Below are positions 1-7,778 of a DNA stretch of 64,000 bases, one piece after another. Made by a program: the position numbers and the translations under genes. The notes beneath the pieces were generated by a model. It did not search any database and was not told where the DNA came from. It worked only from the letters and a program-made list of their open reading frames with translations. Location: the NCBI GenBank assembly GCA_034927815.1, contig JAYFPK010000015.1, positions 124,001 to 188,000 on the forward strand. Direction: 5' to 3'. The stretch comes from Limiplasma sp034927815. Lineage in GTDB: Bacteria; Bacillota; Clostridia; Christensenellales; Aristaeellaceae. Numbering within the stretch: position 1 is the first letter of the stretch; every line of letters begins with the position of its first letter.

Positions 1-1294
1 GGGTTCCCTTGCCGGACACCTGCCCCTGATTCCGCTTGGAAATGCTCTCCACCAGCACCTGCTCCCTCTTGCCGATCATCTCCCGGTGGACTTTGGCGGT
101 GCTTTCGGCCAGGACCTCCTGGAGCCGTTCCAGCCGCCGGGAAGCCGCCTCCTTGCCGACTTGGCCGGGCATCGAGGCGGCCCGGGTGCCCTGCCTGGGG
201 GAGAAGATGAAGCTAAAGGCCGCGTCATAGCCCACTTCCCGGATCAAGGAAACGGAATCCTCAAACTGGGCCTCCGTCTCCCCTGGAAAGCCCACGATGA
301 AATCCGTGGTGAGGCCGATCTCCGGCATGGCCTCCCGCAGCCGCCGCACCCTGTCCAGATAGGCGTCGCGGGTATAGCCCCGGTTCATGGCCCGGAGCAC
401 CTCGTCGTTTCCGCTTTGCACCGGCAGGTGCAAATGGCTGCAGATATGCCGCCCCTGGGCCATGACCTGAACCAGCTCGTCGGACAGGTCCTTGGGATGG
501 GAGGTCATGAAGCGGATCCGGGGAACGCCCAGGCCGTCCAGGGCTTTCAGCAGCGCGGGGAAGCTCTCCCCCGGGCCTCCCCCCTGGTAGCTGTTCACAT
601 TCTGCCCCAGGAGCATGATTTCTTGCACGCCGCTTTCCCTCAGCCCCTCCACCTCCCGCAGGATGTCCCCCATGCGGCGGGAGCGCTCCCGGCCCCGCAC
701 ATAGGGCACCACGCAGTAGGAGCAGAAGTTGTCGCAGCCGTACATGATGGTCACGTAGGCGTGGTAGCCGCTTGCCCGCCGCAGGGGCACATCCTCGGCG
801 ATGAGGTTTTCCTGGTCCAGAATGCTGACCACCTGGCTGTTTTTCTCCACCCGCCGGTACAGCAGCGAGGGCAGCTCGTGCATGTTATGGGTGCCGAAAG
901 CCAAATCGATAAACTTGTACTGCTTAAGGATCTTTTCCGCCATGTGGGATTGCTGCACCATGCAGCCGCACACGCCGATCAGCATGGAGGGCCGTTGCTT
1001 TTTGATCTCCTTCAGCCACGTGACGTTGCCCAGGGCCCGGCGCTCCGCGTTGTCCCGGATGCAGCAGGTATTAAACAGCACAAAGTCCGCTTCCTCCCGC
1101 CGGGGGGATTCCTCCAGGCCCATGCCTTGCAAAATGCCCGCCAGCTTCTCGCTGTCGTGGGCGTTCATCTGGCAGCCATAGGTGACGATATGATAGGTCC
1201 GGGGGCGGTCCGGCAAGGAGGAAAACGCCTGGGCGGTCTGCCTTTGCCGCTCCGCCTCCTGGGGAGACACATAGATGGGGGTGGTCTTGCTCAC
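1..1294 (-). CDS. miaB: MiaB, tRNA-2-methylthio-N6-isopentenyladenosine methylthiotransferase (3' end off window)
   Basis: Radical SAM methylthiotransferase that adds the methylthio group to i6A37 of tRNA. Seen: the N-terminal UPF0004 domain carries its cluster cysteines in TYGCQMN (about C41), NTCCIR (C77/C78) and CGCM (C111); the radical SAM motif is in YGCDNFCSYC (CxxxCxxC); a TRAM domain begins near residue 410 and is cut by the left edge of the window. About 431 residues are present, and probably fewer than 50 are missing. The start is a GTG whose G+TGA overlaps the stop of the upstream rng gene (GTGA overlap), with AAAGGA about 9 bases upstream. It is the last visible gene of the radical SAM/RNase G operon and is presumably translationally coupled to it. 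The doubled Cys in NTCC is unusual against the common NTCA/NTCS. Confidence 0.95.
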   Translation of the reverse strand, partial: MSKTTPIYVSPQEAERQRQTAQAFSSLPDRPRTYHIVTYGCQMNAHDSEKLAGILQGMGLEESPRREEADFVLFNTCCIRDNAERRALGNVTWLKEIKKQRPSMLIGVCGCMVQQSHMAEKILKQYKFIDLAFGTHNMHELPSLLYRRVEKNSQVVSILDQENLIAEDVPLRRASGYHAYVTIMYGCDNFCSYCVVPYVRGRERSRRMGDILREVEGLRESGVQEIMLLGQNVNSYQGGGPGESFPALLKALDGLGVPRIRFMTSHPKDLSDELVQVMAQGRHICSHLHLPVQSGNDEVLRAMNRGYTRDAYLDRVRRLREAMPEIGLTTDFIVGFPGETEAQFEDSVSLIREVGYDAAFSFIFSPRQGTRAASMPGQVGKEAASRRLERLQEVLAESTAKVHREMIGKREQVLVESISKRNQGQVSGKGT

Positions 1295-2523
1295 GCCTGA
1301 TGATCCTTTCCGCGGCCCCTGCGGGCCTGTCCTTTGCCCTTTTCCCGGGCAGCCAGCGCCTGGGAGAGGCTCTCCCGGGTACGCTTGCGGGTCATTTCCA
1401 GCAAACCCAGCCTGGTAAAGCCGTGAATCACCGTTTTGACCCTGTCGTCTTCCAATTCCCGTTCCAGGGCGGATTGCACCTGCTCCCGCTCCTGGTCGCT
1501 TTCCATGTCGATAAAGTCGATCAAAAGGATGCCGCTGAGGTTGCGCAGGCGGATCTGCCGGGCGATCTGGGGGCAGGCCGCCAGGTTTTGCGCCAGGGCC
1601 ACGGAGGGAACCGCCGGGCCGCGCCCCTTCAGGGGAGCGCCTGTAAAATGGGCGGTGTTCACATCCACCGTGGTCAAGGCCTCCCGCTCGTCAATCACCA
1701 GCGTACCGCCGCCGGGCAAGGATACCTTGCGCTCCAGGGCTTCCCGCAATTGCCCCTCCACCCCCATGCCTTGCCACAGGGCTTCCATCTCCACCGGGCC
1801 CGCCAGCCGCATGTCCTCCTGGGGCAAGGGGAGCCCTTCCAGCATCCGCTCCTCCTGGGTTGTGAGGCGGAGCCGGTACCTGGCCCCATAGTCCCGGACC
1901 AGCCCCCGCAAGGCCGAATCCTCCCGAAAGAGCACCGCCGGGGGCTTGTGAAACCGGGCCTTCTCCAAAATAGCCCGCCAGGCCTCTTCCAAGGCCGCCC
2001 ATTCGCTTTCAATGTCCTGGGCCCGGGCCGTCAGGGCCCCGTGGCGCACGATGACTCCCGCCTCGCCCCCGCCGAGGGCTTCCCCCAGGGCCAGGGCCCA
2101 CTCCCGCTGCTCCCCCTGGGGGATGCGGGCGCTGACGCCGGTGTGCCGGTTGTGGGGCATGTACAGCGCGTACTGGCCCGGCAAGGCGATGTCCCGGGTG
2201 AGAAACGCGCCCTTTTCCCCCGCCGGGTCCTTTTTCACCTGTACCAGCACTTCCTGCCCGCTGAGCAGCGGCTGCTTCCCGCCGGCGTCAAAGCTCTCCT
2301 GCTCCGTCAAGGGCAAAAAGCCGTTCAGGGGCAGGCCGATCTTCACGAAGGCCGCGCCCAGCGCGGGCAGCACCCTTTCCACCGTGCCCAGCACCACCGC
2401 ACCCACCCAGGAATCCGCGTCCCCTTCCTCCTGGATGAATTCCAGCAGCTTTCCCTGGCAAAGGGCCGCCACCTGCCTCCCCTGGCCTTGCTGCCGCACC
2501 AAAAGCTCCATTGTGTCAGCCAT
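1291..2523 (-). CDS. rng: Ribonuclease G/E family endoribonuclease without a zinc-link motif
   Basis: 410-residue RNase E/G family endonuclease, expected in mRNA decay and rRNA 5' maturation. Seen: an S1-type RNA-binding segment near residues 37-75 (WVGAVVLGTVERVLP), and the catalytic metal-binding aspartates in the DEREALTTVDVNTA block and in LIDFIDM. The C-terminus after LEMTRKRTRESL is a short Lys/Arg-rich tail with no cysteine, so the CPxC zinc-link that joins protomers in E. coli RNase E/G is absent. It is shorter than E. coli RNase G (489 aa). The start ATG has GGAGG nine bases upstream and lies inside the 3' end of the DUF2344 gene (8-base overlap). The stop overlaps the miaB start. 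Family assignment is secure; the oligomeric state is uncertain. Confidence 0.92.
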   Translation of the reverse strand: MADTMELLVRQQGQGRQVAALCQGKLLEFIQEEGDADSWVGAVVLGTVERVLPALGAAFVKIGLPLNGFLPLTEQESFDAGGKQPLLSGQEVLVQVKKDPAGEKGAFLTRDIALPGQYALYMPHNRHTGVSARIPQGEQREWALALGEALGGGEAGVIVRHGALTARAQDIESEWAALEEAWRAILEKARFHKPPAVLFREDSALRGLVRDYGARYRLRLTTQEERMLEGLPLPQEDMRLAGPVEMEALWQGMGVEGQLREALERKVSLPGGGTLVIDEREALTTVDVNTAHFTGAPLKGRGPAVPSVALAQNLAACPQIARQIRLRNLSGILLIDFIDMESDQEREQVQSALERELEDDRVKTVIHGFTRLGLLEMTRKRTRESLSQALAAREKGKGQARRGRGKDHQA

Positions 2524-3196
2524 GGGGGTATTCCTCCATGGGCACCAGCCGCCCCTCCTGGTCCCGGCAGAGGATTTCCTCCCGGATCGCCAAAAAGGGG
2601 ACTTCCTCCTGCCGGGCCATATCGCAAAGGGCCTTCATCAGCAGCGCGGGCTTCAAGGTGCTGACGGAGGACGCCGCCAGCACCGCGCACAGGCTCCCTC
2701 CATCGCCGTGGGCCTCCACCACCAAGGGCCGGATGTTGCACAGGGCCTCTCCGCTCTTGGTTTTGCGCATCGCCTCGTAGGCGTCCAGGGCCAAAAAGGC
2801 CGGAAGCTGCTCCAGGGCCGCGCGGGCCTGGGGACTGTCCCCCATTTCCAGGGTATAGCGGGAGGCCGCCGCCAGGGACATCAAGGAAGGGAAATCGTCC
2901 GGGATCAGCCGGGCTTTGCGCGCTTGCAAGCAGGCGGGCAGCGCTCCGTTAAGCTGCTCGGTAAAGGCCTCCTCCCCCATGGCCTCGGTCAAAGGCACGT
3001 CCATGGCCTCCCGCAGGCCTACGACGCCCACGCTCAGGGGCGCGGCAAAGCTGAGTTGCACATGGGGGCTGAAGCCCTTGCTGTAAGCAATGGGCAGGCG
3101 GCTTCTGCGCAGGGCCCTTTGCATGGAGCGCATCAAGTCCAGATGGCCGATATGCCGCAGGGCGGCCCCTTTTTCAAAAATCACCATCATTCGCAT
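2516..3196 (-). CDS. TIGR03936/DUF2344 family radical-SAM-linked protein
   Basis: About 226-residue protein of the DUF2344 family, which in Firmicutes sits directly after the TIGR03960 radical SAM gene and is sometimes fused to it. Seen: the family N-terminus (FEKGAALRHIGHLDLMRSMQRA) followed by SKGFSPHVQLSFA and the acidic LREAMDVPL region. No catalytic residues are known for the family; a partner role with the upstream radical SAM enzyme is inferred. Several in-frame ATGs crowd the 3' end of the upstream gene (3205, 3196, 3190). The one at 3196 is chosen because AAAGGGG is about 11 bases upstream and because family members begin just before the FEK motif; 3190 would give an ATGA overlap with the upstream stop. 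Translational coupling on both sides is likely. Confidence 0.85.
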   Translation of the reverse strand: MRMMVIFEKGAALRHIGHLDLMRSMQRALRRSRLPIAYSKGFSPHVQLSFAAPLSVGVVGLREAMDVPLTEAMGEEAFTEQLNGALPACLQARKARLIPDDFPSLMSLAAASRYTLEMGDSPQARAALEQLPAFLALDAYEAMRKTKSGEALCNIRPLVVEAHGDGGSLCAVLAASSVSTLKPALLMKALCDMARQEEVPFLAIREEILCRDQEGRLVPMEEYPHG

Positions 3197-5028
3197 AGGT
3201 CGCATAGCCCCTTTGTCTTTTGCAGGCCGCAGCCCTGGCAGCCCTGGCGGCAATCCACCGTAGTCTGGGCGTTGAGCGCCTTGTGATACTCCCTTTTCAG
3301 GAAGCCTTTGGAAATCCCCGCGTCGATGTGGTCCCAGGGAAGCAGCTCCTCAAGGCCCCGCTGCCGGTGGGCGTAGAAGGCGGGGTCCAGGCCCGCGTCC
3401 GCAAAGGCATGAAGCCACAGGTCATAGCGGAAATGCTCGCTCCAGCCGTCCAGCAGGCAGCCCAGCTCCCAGGCCCGATAGAGCACGCCGGAAAGCCGCC
3501 TGTCCCCGGCGGCAAAGCAGGCCTCCATCTGGCTGACGGTGGAATCGTGCCAGTTGAAGGAGACCCCCCGGATGTTCAAAAACTTGCGCAAGGCCTGCTG
3601 CTTCTCCCGCACCGTGGGCACCGTATCCTGGGGGCACCACTGAAAGGGCGTGAAGGGCTTGGGCACAAAGACCGAGGCGCTGCAGGTGATGCGCAGCCCC
3701 TTCGCCCGCTTCTCCCTGGGCACGGCGTAGTAGGTGTTCACCGCGGCCTGGGCCAGCTTGGCAATGCCCTCCAGGTCCTGGAGGGTTTCCGTGGGAAGCC
3801 CCATCATAAAGTACAGTTTCACGCTGCTCCAGCCGTTTTCAAAGGCGTGTTTCAAGGTAGCCAGCAGGTTTTCCTCCGTAACCCCCTTGTTGATTACGTC
3901 CCGAAGCCGCTGGGTCCCCGCCTCCGGGGCAAAGGTCAGGCCGCTTTTTTTCACCCGCTGGGTTTGGGCCAGGGAGTCCTGGACAAAGCTGTCCACCCGC
4001 AAAGAGGGGAGGGAAAGGGCCACCCGCTTGCTCTCCAGCCTTTCCATCAGCTGCTGGGAAAGCTCCGACAGGCAGGAATAATCCCCGCTGGACAAAGAGG
4101 AAAGGGAAATTTCCTCATAGCCCGTGCTCTCCTCCAGGTTTTCCGCCAGCTCCAGCAGCTTTGCCACGCTGCGCTCCCGCACGGGCCGGTACAGCATCCC
4201 CGCCTGGCAAAAGCGGCAGCCCCGGGTGCAGCCCCGCATGATCTCCAGCATGATCCGGTCATGGACGATCTGGGTGTAGGGCACCGGAATCTCCCTGGGG
4301 TAGTAGGCGGCGTTCAGGTCCTTCACCACCCGCTTCGCGATCCGGGTGGGGGCCTCGGGAACCAAGGGCTTCATGCTTTTCAGCGTACCGTCCTCATGGT
4401 AGGCCGCCTCATAGAGGCTGGGCACGTACACCCCCGGAATGCAGGCGATGCGCCGCAGACGCTGGGCCCTGGGCAAGCCCAGCTTCTTGCTTTCCAGCAG
4501 GTCCCGGGTCACCTCCACGGTGACCTCCTCCCCATCGCCGATCATGAAGGCGTCGATGAAGGCGTGCAGCGGCTCCGGGGTGAAGGCGCAAGGCCCCCCC
4601 GCCACCACGATGGGGTCCCCATCCCCTCTTTGCTCCGCCTTCACGGGGATGCCGCCCAAATGGAGCATGTCCAAGATGTTGGTATAGCTCATTTCGTACT
4701 GCAAGGTAAAGCCCACGATGTCAAACCTGGAAAGGGGCGTGCGGGATTCCAGGGAAAACAGCGGGATCTTCTCCCGCATAAGCTCCGCGCGCATATCCAC
4801 CCAGGGCATGCAGCAGCGCTCGCACAGGGCGTAGGGCAGGTCGTTGAGAATGCCATATAGGATTTTCATGCCCAGGTGGGACATGGCCACCTCGTAGGTA
4901 TCCGGAAAGCAAAAGGCGAAGGTGATCTGAGCCTGGTCAAAGGGCTTCACCTGGGTGTTCATTTCATTGCCCGCATAGCGCGCCGGTTTTTCCACCTTTT
5001 CCAGCAGCGCCTCAATGGGGTCGCGCAT
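3187..5028 (-). CDS. TIGR03960 family B12-binding-type radical SAM protein
   Basis: 613-residue radical SAM protein. Seen: an N-terminal Rossmann/B12-binding-like region (ITFAFCFPDTYEVAMSHLGMK), a radical SAM cluster motif in RGCTRGCRFCQ (CxxxCxxC), a TIM-barrel core, and a cysteine-rich tail (CRQGCQGCGLQ, then CDLCE at the end). The family is conserved beside DUF2344, RNase G and ribosomal protein genes in Clostridia, and its substrate is not established; a role in RNA or ribosome modification is inferred from context only. The start at 5028 is set by GGAGGA six bases upstream; a longer in-frame reading to 5151 crosses the promoter. It is the first gene of the operon ending in miaB. Confidence 0.88.
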   Translation of the reverse strand: MRDPIEALLEKVEKPARYAGNEMNTQVKPFDQAQITFAFCFPDTYEVAMSHLGMKILYGILNDLPYALCERCCMPWVDMRAELMREKIPLFSLESRTPLSRFDIVGFTLQYEMSYTNILDMLHLGGIPVKAEQRGDGDPIVVAGGPCAFTPEPLHAFIDAFMIGDGEEVTVEVTRDLLESKKLGLPRAQRLRRIACIPGVYVPSLYEAAYHEDGTLKSMKPLVPEAPTRIAKRVVKDLNAAYYPREIPVPYTQIVHDRIMLEIMRGCTRGCRFCQAGMLYRPVRERSVAKLLELAENLEESTGYEEISLSSLSSGDYSCLSELSQQLMERLESKRVALSLPSLRVDSFVQDSLAQTQRVKKSGLTFAPEAGTQRLRDVINKGVTEENLLATLKHAFENGWSSVKLYFMMGLPTETLQDLEGIAKLAQAAVNTYYAVPREKRAKGLRITCSASVFVPKPFTPFQWCPQDTVPTVREKQQALRKFLNIRGVSFNWHDSTVSQMEACFAAGDRRLSGVLYRAWELGCLLDGWSEHFRYDLWLHAFADAGLDPAFYAHRQRGLEELLPWDHIDAGISKGFLKREYHKALNAQTTVDCRQGCQGCGLQKTKGLCDLCE

Positions 5029-5122
5029 TGATGTTCCTCCGATTCTCCCATGCATTGGGAAAGGGCTGCCAGGGAAAGCGCCCCGGAAGGGCAGTTGCCT
5101 TGAGGGCCACTTCCCCCAAATA

Positions 5123-5151
5123 ACTGTACCATGAGAAGGGGGGTTTTTCAA
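5123..5151 (-). promoter_or_regulatory. Sigma-70-type promoter of the radical SAM/rng/miaB operon
   Basis: On the minus strand, TTGAAA (5151-5146), a 17-base spacer, then TACAGT (5128-5123). It lies about 95 bases before the first start codon of the operon. No terminator or leader structure was seen between them. Confidence 0.6.
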
Positions 5152-5805
5152 GGAGGGAGTTTTGAGCGGGGCAAGGGGGCGTTCTTTCCTGTTGAGTTGT
5201 CTTTGGGAAACAGAGAGACTTTTCCTTTGAGTGGGACTTGGAGGATTTTGTCCCGGGGATTAGGATCATTTCTTTTTTGTTACAGAAAACGAATACGTCA
5301 GGGGCCAAGGGTTGCGATTTCTTTTTTGCCCGCCCCAGGGCTACGGTTCAGATCAATCGCCGCGGGTTCAGCTTTATCGTCACATCGCTCGCTGCCGCTT
5401 GCGCTGCCCGTAACGATTCCCACTTCGGGCTGTGATCCGGTCTTTCGGCCGCCGCTGCCTTCACGACCGTTCGGCTGCCCGCCTCAAGCCCCGCCTCCCT
5501 CTCCCTTTTGCCTTCAGCAAAGGGCCCACACTCCCTGGCGGCGCCATTGGGCACACGCCTCCCTTCGCCACCCCCGGATTCCGATTGATCCACGCAAGTC
5601 CCTTCTTACAAATTGCCGCGACTTATCAAAGAGACAATAGGCCTATTTTGAAACCTGTCTATCTGCAAGGAAACCTTTCTCCCGATGCCCAGGACAGCAC
5701 GTCATCGCCATGGCAAAAGGACAGAAGGGTAAGGGAAACTCCCTTCTTTTCCCCTTTTTTTAGGCCAATGCCCCGGCATGGTCCTGCCATAGCACACCCC
5801 AGGGG
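5152..5805. other. Long gene-free stretch
   Basis: About 650 bases between the operon promoter and the acetyltransferase stop codon. Open frames here have no ribosome binding site and no recognisable protein motif, and no RNA family, IS end or tandem repeat was recognised. The composition is C-rich and irregular. It may be decayed coding sequence or a spacer. Confidence 0.5.
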
Positions 5806-6297
5806 TCACAGCAGGTAGTAATGGGGAATGATATCCTCATAGCTTCCGTTTTTCATCCGAAAGCCCCCGGGGATGACCCCCAGCTGCACGAAGCCCAGCT
5901 TTTGATACAGCCGGAGGGCCGCCACATTGGTGCGGACCACCGCGTTAAACTGCAATATTCCAAAGCCGAGCTCCTTTGCCTTTGCAATGCAATGCAAAAC
6001 CAAGCTTTCGCCAATGCGCTTCCCGCGCTCCCCGCTTTTGACCGCGTAGCTTGCGTTGGAAATATGTCCGCATCTGCCGATATGATTGGGATGTAAAATA
6101 TACAGCCCGACCCGCTTCCCAGTCTCCCGCTCTACCGCCACCCCGGTAAAGGACTGGCTGTGAAAAAAATCCAGGCCGCTTTGCCCGTCCAGCAGCTCCG
6201 TCTGGGGAAAGGCGATCCCTTCCTCAACCACCTCATTCCAAATGGCGATCATATCCGGAATATCCCCGGGCGAAAACGCCCTGACCTCAATAGCCAT
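5806..6297 (-). CDS. GNAT family N-acetyltransferase
   Basis: 163-residue Gcn5-related acetyltransferase. Seen: an N-terminal IEVRAFSPGDIPDMIAIWNEVV typical of the first strand and helix; the acetyl-CoA pyrophosphate loop region (SGERGKRIGESLV, matching the R/Q-x-x-G-x-G/A pattern); and the C-terminal FNAVVRTNVAALRLYQKLGF motif that closes the fold. The acceptor is unknown. It most resembles the phosphinothricin/ribosomal-type small GNATs, and nothing nearby fixes the substrate. The start at 6297 has GGAGG seven bases upstream; a longer in-frame reading to 6393 lacks one and would run through the hairpin that terminates the next gene. Apparently monocistronic. Confidence 0.8.
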   Translation of the reverse strand: MAIEVRAFSPGDIPDMIAIWNEVVEEGIAFPQTELLDGQSGLDFFHSQSFTGVAVERETGKRVGLYILHPNHIGRCGHISNASYAVKSGERGKRIGESLVLHCIAKAKELGFGILQFNAVVRTNVAALRLYQKLGFVQLGVIPGGFRMKNGSYEDIIPHYYLL

Positions 6298-6389
6298 ATA
6301 GTATCCTCCAAACCGGGTCCCGACGGGCATAAGCCCCGGGGAATCCTCCGCGCTTTTTTCTCCGCTTCCCTTGCCAAAGAAGCCCAAAG

Positions 6390-6420
6390 CCAAAGGCGTG
6401 CCATAACAGCACGCCTTTGG
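6390..6420 (-). terminator. Hairpin after the sugar ABC ATPase gene
   Basis: Perfect 12-bp inverted repeat, CCAAAGGCGTGC (6390-6401) and GCACGCCTTTGG (6409-6420), with a 7-base loop, 25 bases after the ATPase stop on the minus strand. The downstream tract is only moderately T-rich (CTTTGGGCTTCTTT). Confidence 0.6.
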
Positions 6421-6444
6421 AGAAAAACCTTGAAAATACGCCTG

Positions 6445-7566
6445 TTACCGGGTCAGCAGCGTGAGCTCCGTCTCCTTGTCGAAGAAGTGGAGGTGGTTTA
6501 CGTCGAAGGCCACCTGGATGGTCTGGCCGGCGCGGCTGGTGGTGCGGGGATTCACCCGGGCGATGATGTTCTCATCCTTGCCGCTGGTGGACAGGTACAG
6601 GTAGGTCTCGCTGCCCATGAGCTCCGTCACTTCCACGTTGCAGTTGATGACGGCGTTGGGAGCGGCCTGGAGGAACACGTCCTCGTCATGGATGTTCTCG
6701 GGGCGGATGCCCATGTAGACTTCCTTGCCGATGGCGCTCTCGTCCGCGAACTTGGCCAGCTTGCTGGGCGGAATGACGATCTTGTTATCGCCAAACACGG
6801 CCACTACGTCCTTGTCCTGCTTCTCCAGGGTCACGTTGAAGAAGTTCATCTGGGGGCTGCCGATGAAGCCCGCCACGAACAGGTTGTTGGGATAGTCGTA
6901 CAGGTTCTGGGGGGTATCCACCTGCTGGATGAAGCCGTCCTTCATAACCACGATGCGGGAGCCCATGGTCATGGCCTCGGTCTGGTCGTGGGTCACGTAG
7001 ATGAAGGTGGTCTGCAAGCGCTGGTGCAGCTTGGTGATCTCGGTACGCATGGCTACGCGCAGCTTGGCGTCCAGGTTGGAGAGCGGCTCGTCCATGAGGA
7101 AGACCTTGGGCTCCCGAACGATGGCGCGGCCCAGGGCGACGCGCTGGCGCTGGCCGCCGGAGAGGGCCTTGGGCTTACGGGTCAGCAGGTGGGCGATATC
7201 CAGGATCTTGGCGGCTTCCTCCACCCGGCGCTTGATTTCCGCCTTGGGGGTCTTGCGGAGCTTCAAGCCGAAGGCCATGTTATCATACACGGTCATATGG
7301 GGGTACAGCGCATAGTTCTGGAACACCATGGCGATGTCGCGATCCTTGGGGGCCACATCATTAACAAGGCGCTCGCCAATGTAAAGCTCGCCGCTGGAGA
7401 TTTCCTCCAGGCCGGCCACCATGCGCAGCGTGGTGGACTTGCCGCAGCCGGACGGGCCAACCAGCACGATAAACTCCTTGTCCTCAATATCCAGGCTAAA
7501 GTCGCTAACAGCGGTAACGTTTCCGGCATAAACCTTAAAGATGTGACTCAGGGTTACGCTTGCCAT
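6445..7566 (-). CDS. ugpC: Sugar ABC transporter ATP-binding protein (MsmK/UgpC/MalK type)
   Basis: 373-residue ATPase of carbohydrate ABC importers. Seen: Walker A GPSGCGKSTT, Q-loop FQNYALYPHMTVYDN, signature LSGGQRQRVALGRA, Walker B VFLMDEPLSNLD, H-loop THDQ, then the C-terminal TOBE-type regulatory region (YMGIRPENI). The start at 7566 has AGGAGG eight bases upstream; a longer frame lacks a ribosome site. No permease or binding protein is adjacent. In Gram-positives a single MsmK/MsiK-type ATPase commonly serves many sugar importers, so this is the likely energiser of the ATPase-less permease pair at 33.5-35.4 kb (inference). It is followed by a hairpin and preceded by its own -10 box. 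Confidence 0.93.
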   Translation of the reverse strand: MASVTLSHIFKVYAGNVTAVSDFSLDIEDKEFIVLVGPSGCGKSTTLRMVAGLEEISSGELYIGERLVNDVAPKDRDIAMVFQNYALYPHMTVYDNMAFGLKLRKTPKAEIKRRVEEAAKILDIAHLLTRKPKALSGGQRQRVALGRAIVREPKVFLMDEPLSNLDAKLRVAMRTEITKLHQRLQTTFIYVTHDQTEAMTMGSRIVVMKDGFIQQVDTPQNLYDYPNNLFVAGFIGSPQMNFFNVTLEKQDKDVVAVFGDNKIVIPPSKLAKFADESAIGKEVYMGIRPENIHDEDVFLQAAPNAVINCNVEVTELMGSETYLYLSTSGKDENIIARVNPRTTSRAGQTIQVAFDVNHLHFFDKETELTLLTR

Positions 7567-7648
7567 GAACATTTCCTCCTTAGAAATAGCGCATTTTGAC
7601 ACGTTGGGGTGAAAGAATCTGCGCTGATTGCTTGTATATATTATATCG

Positions 7649-7676
7649 ATTATAGGGTAAAAAAGTAATAGTGACA
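7649..7676 (-). promoter_or_regulatory. Probable promoter of the sugar ABC ATPase gene
   Basis: Minus strand: a perfect TATAAT (7654-7649) with a weak -35-like TGTCAC (7676-7671) 16 bases upstream, about 83 bases before the start codon, in an AT-rich island that contrasts with its surroundings. The -35 match is poor, so activation is possible. Confidence 0.5.
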
Positions 7677-7722
7677 TTCGCCAAAGATTTTTTCATCCAT
7701 TTGTTCACGATGTACACGTTGG

Positions 7723-7771
7723 CATTTTGCGTGCCAAATTTGCAAAATGTTCTCATAAACGACGCAAAATG
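7723..7771. repeat. Clustered GCAAAATG repeats, possible operator
   Basis: Two direct copies of GCAAAATG (7742-7749 and 7764-7771, 22 bases apart, about two helical turns) and an inverted copy CATTTTGC (7723-7730). The inverted arm extends to a 10-base match, CATTTTGCGT/ACGCAAAATG. A smaller palindrome, TTGGCA-N7-TGCCAA (7719-7737), overlaps. The cluster lies between the permease stop and the ATPase promoter, so it could be an operator or a transcript 3'-end structure. Confidence 0.4.
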
Positions 7772-7778
7772 ATGCTTT

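Noticed and set aside
86..1300. Long plus-strand open frame opposite miaB
   Set aside because: High-GC shadow of the minus-strand gene; no ribosome site or family motif. The same applies to the long opposite-strand frames over glg, ior, paaK and tldD genes.
5012..5308. 98-codon minus-strand frame before the radical SAM gene
   Set aside because: No ribosome site or similarity; spans the promoter of the operon.
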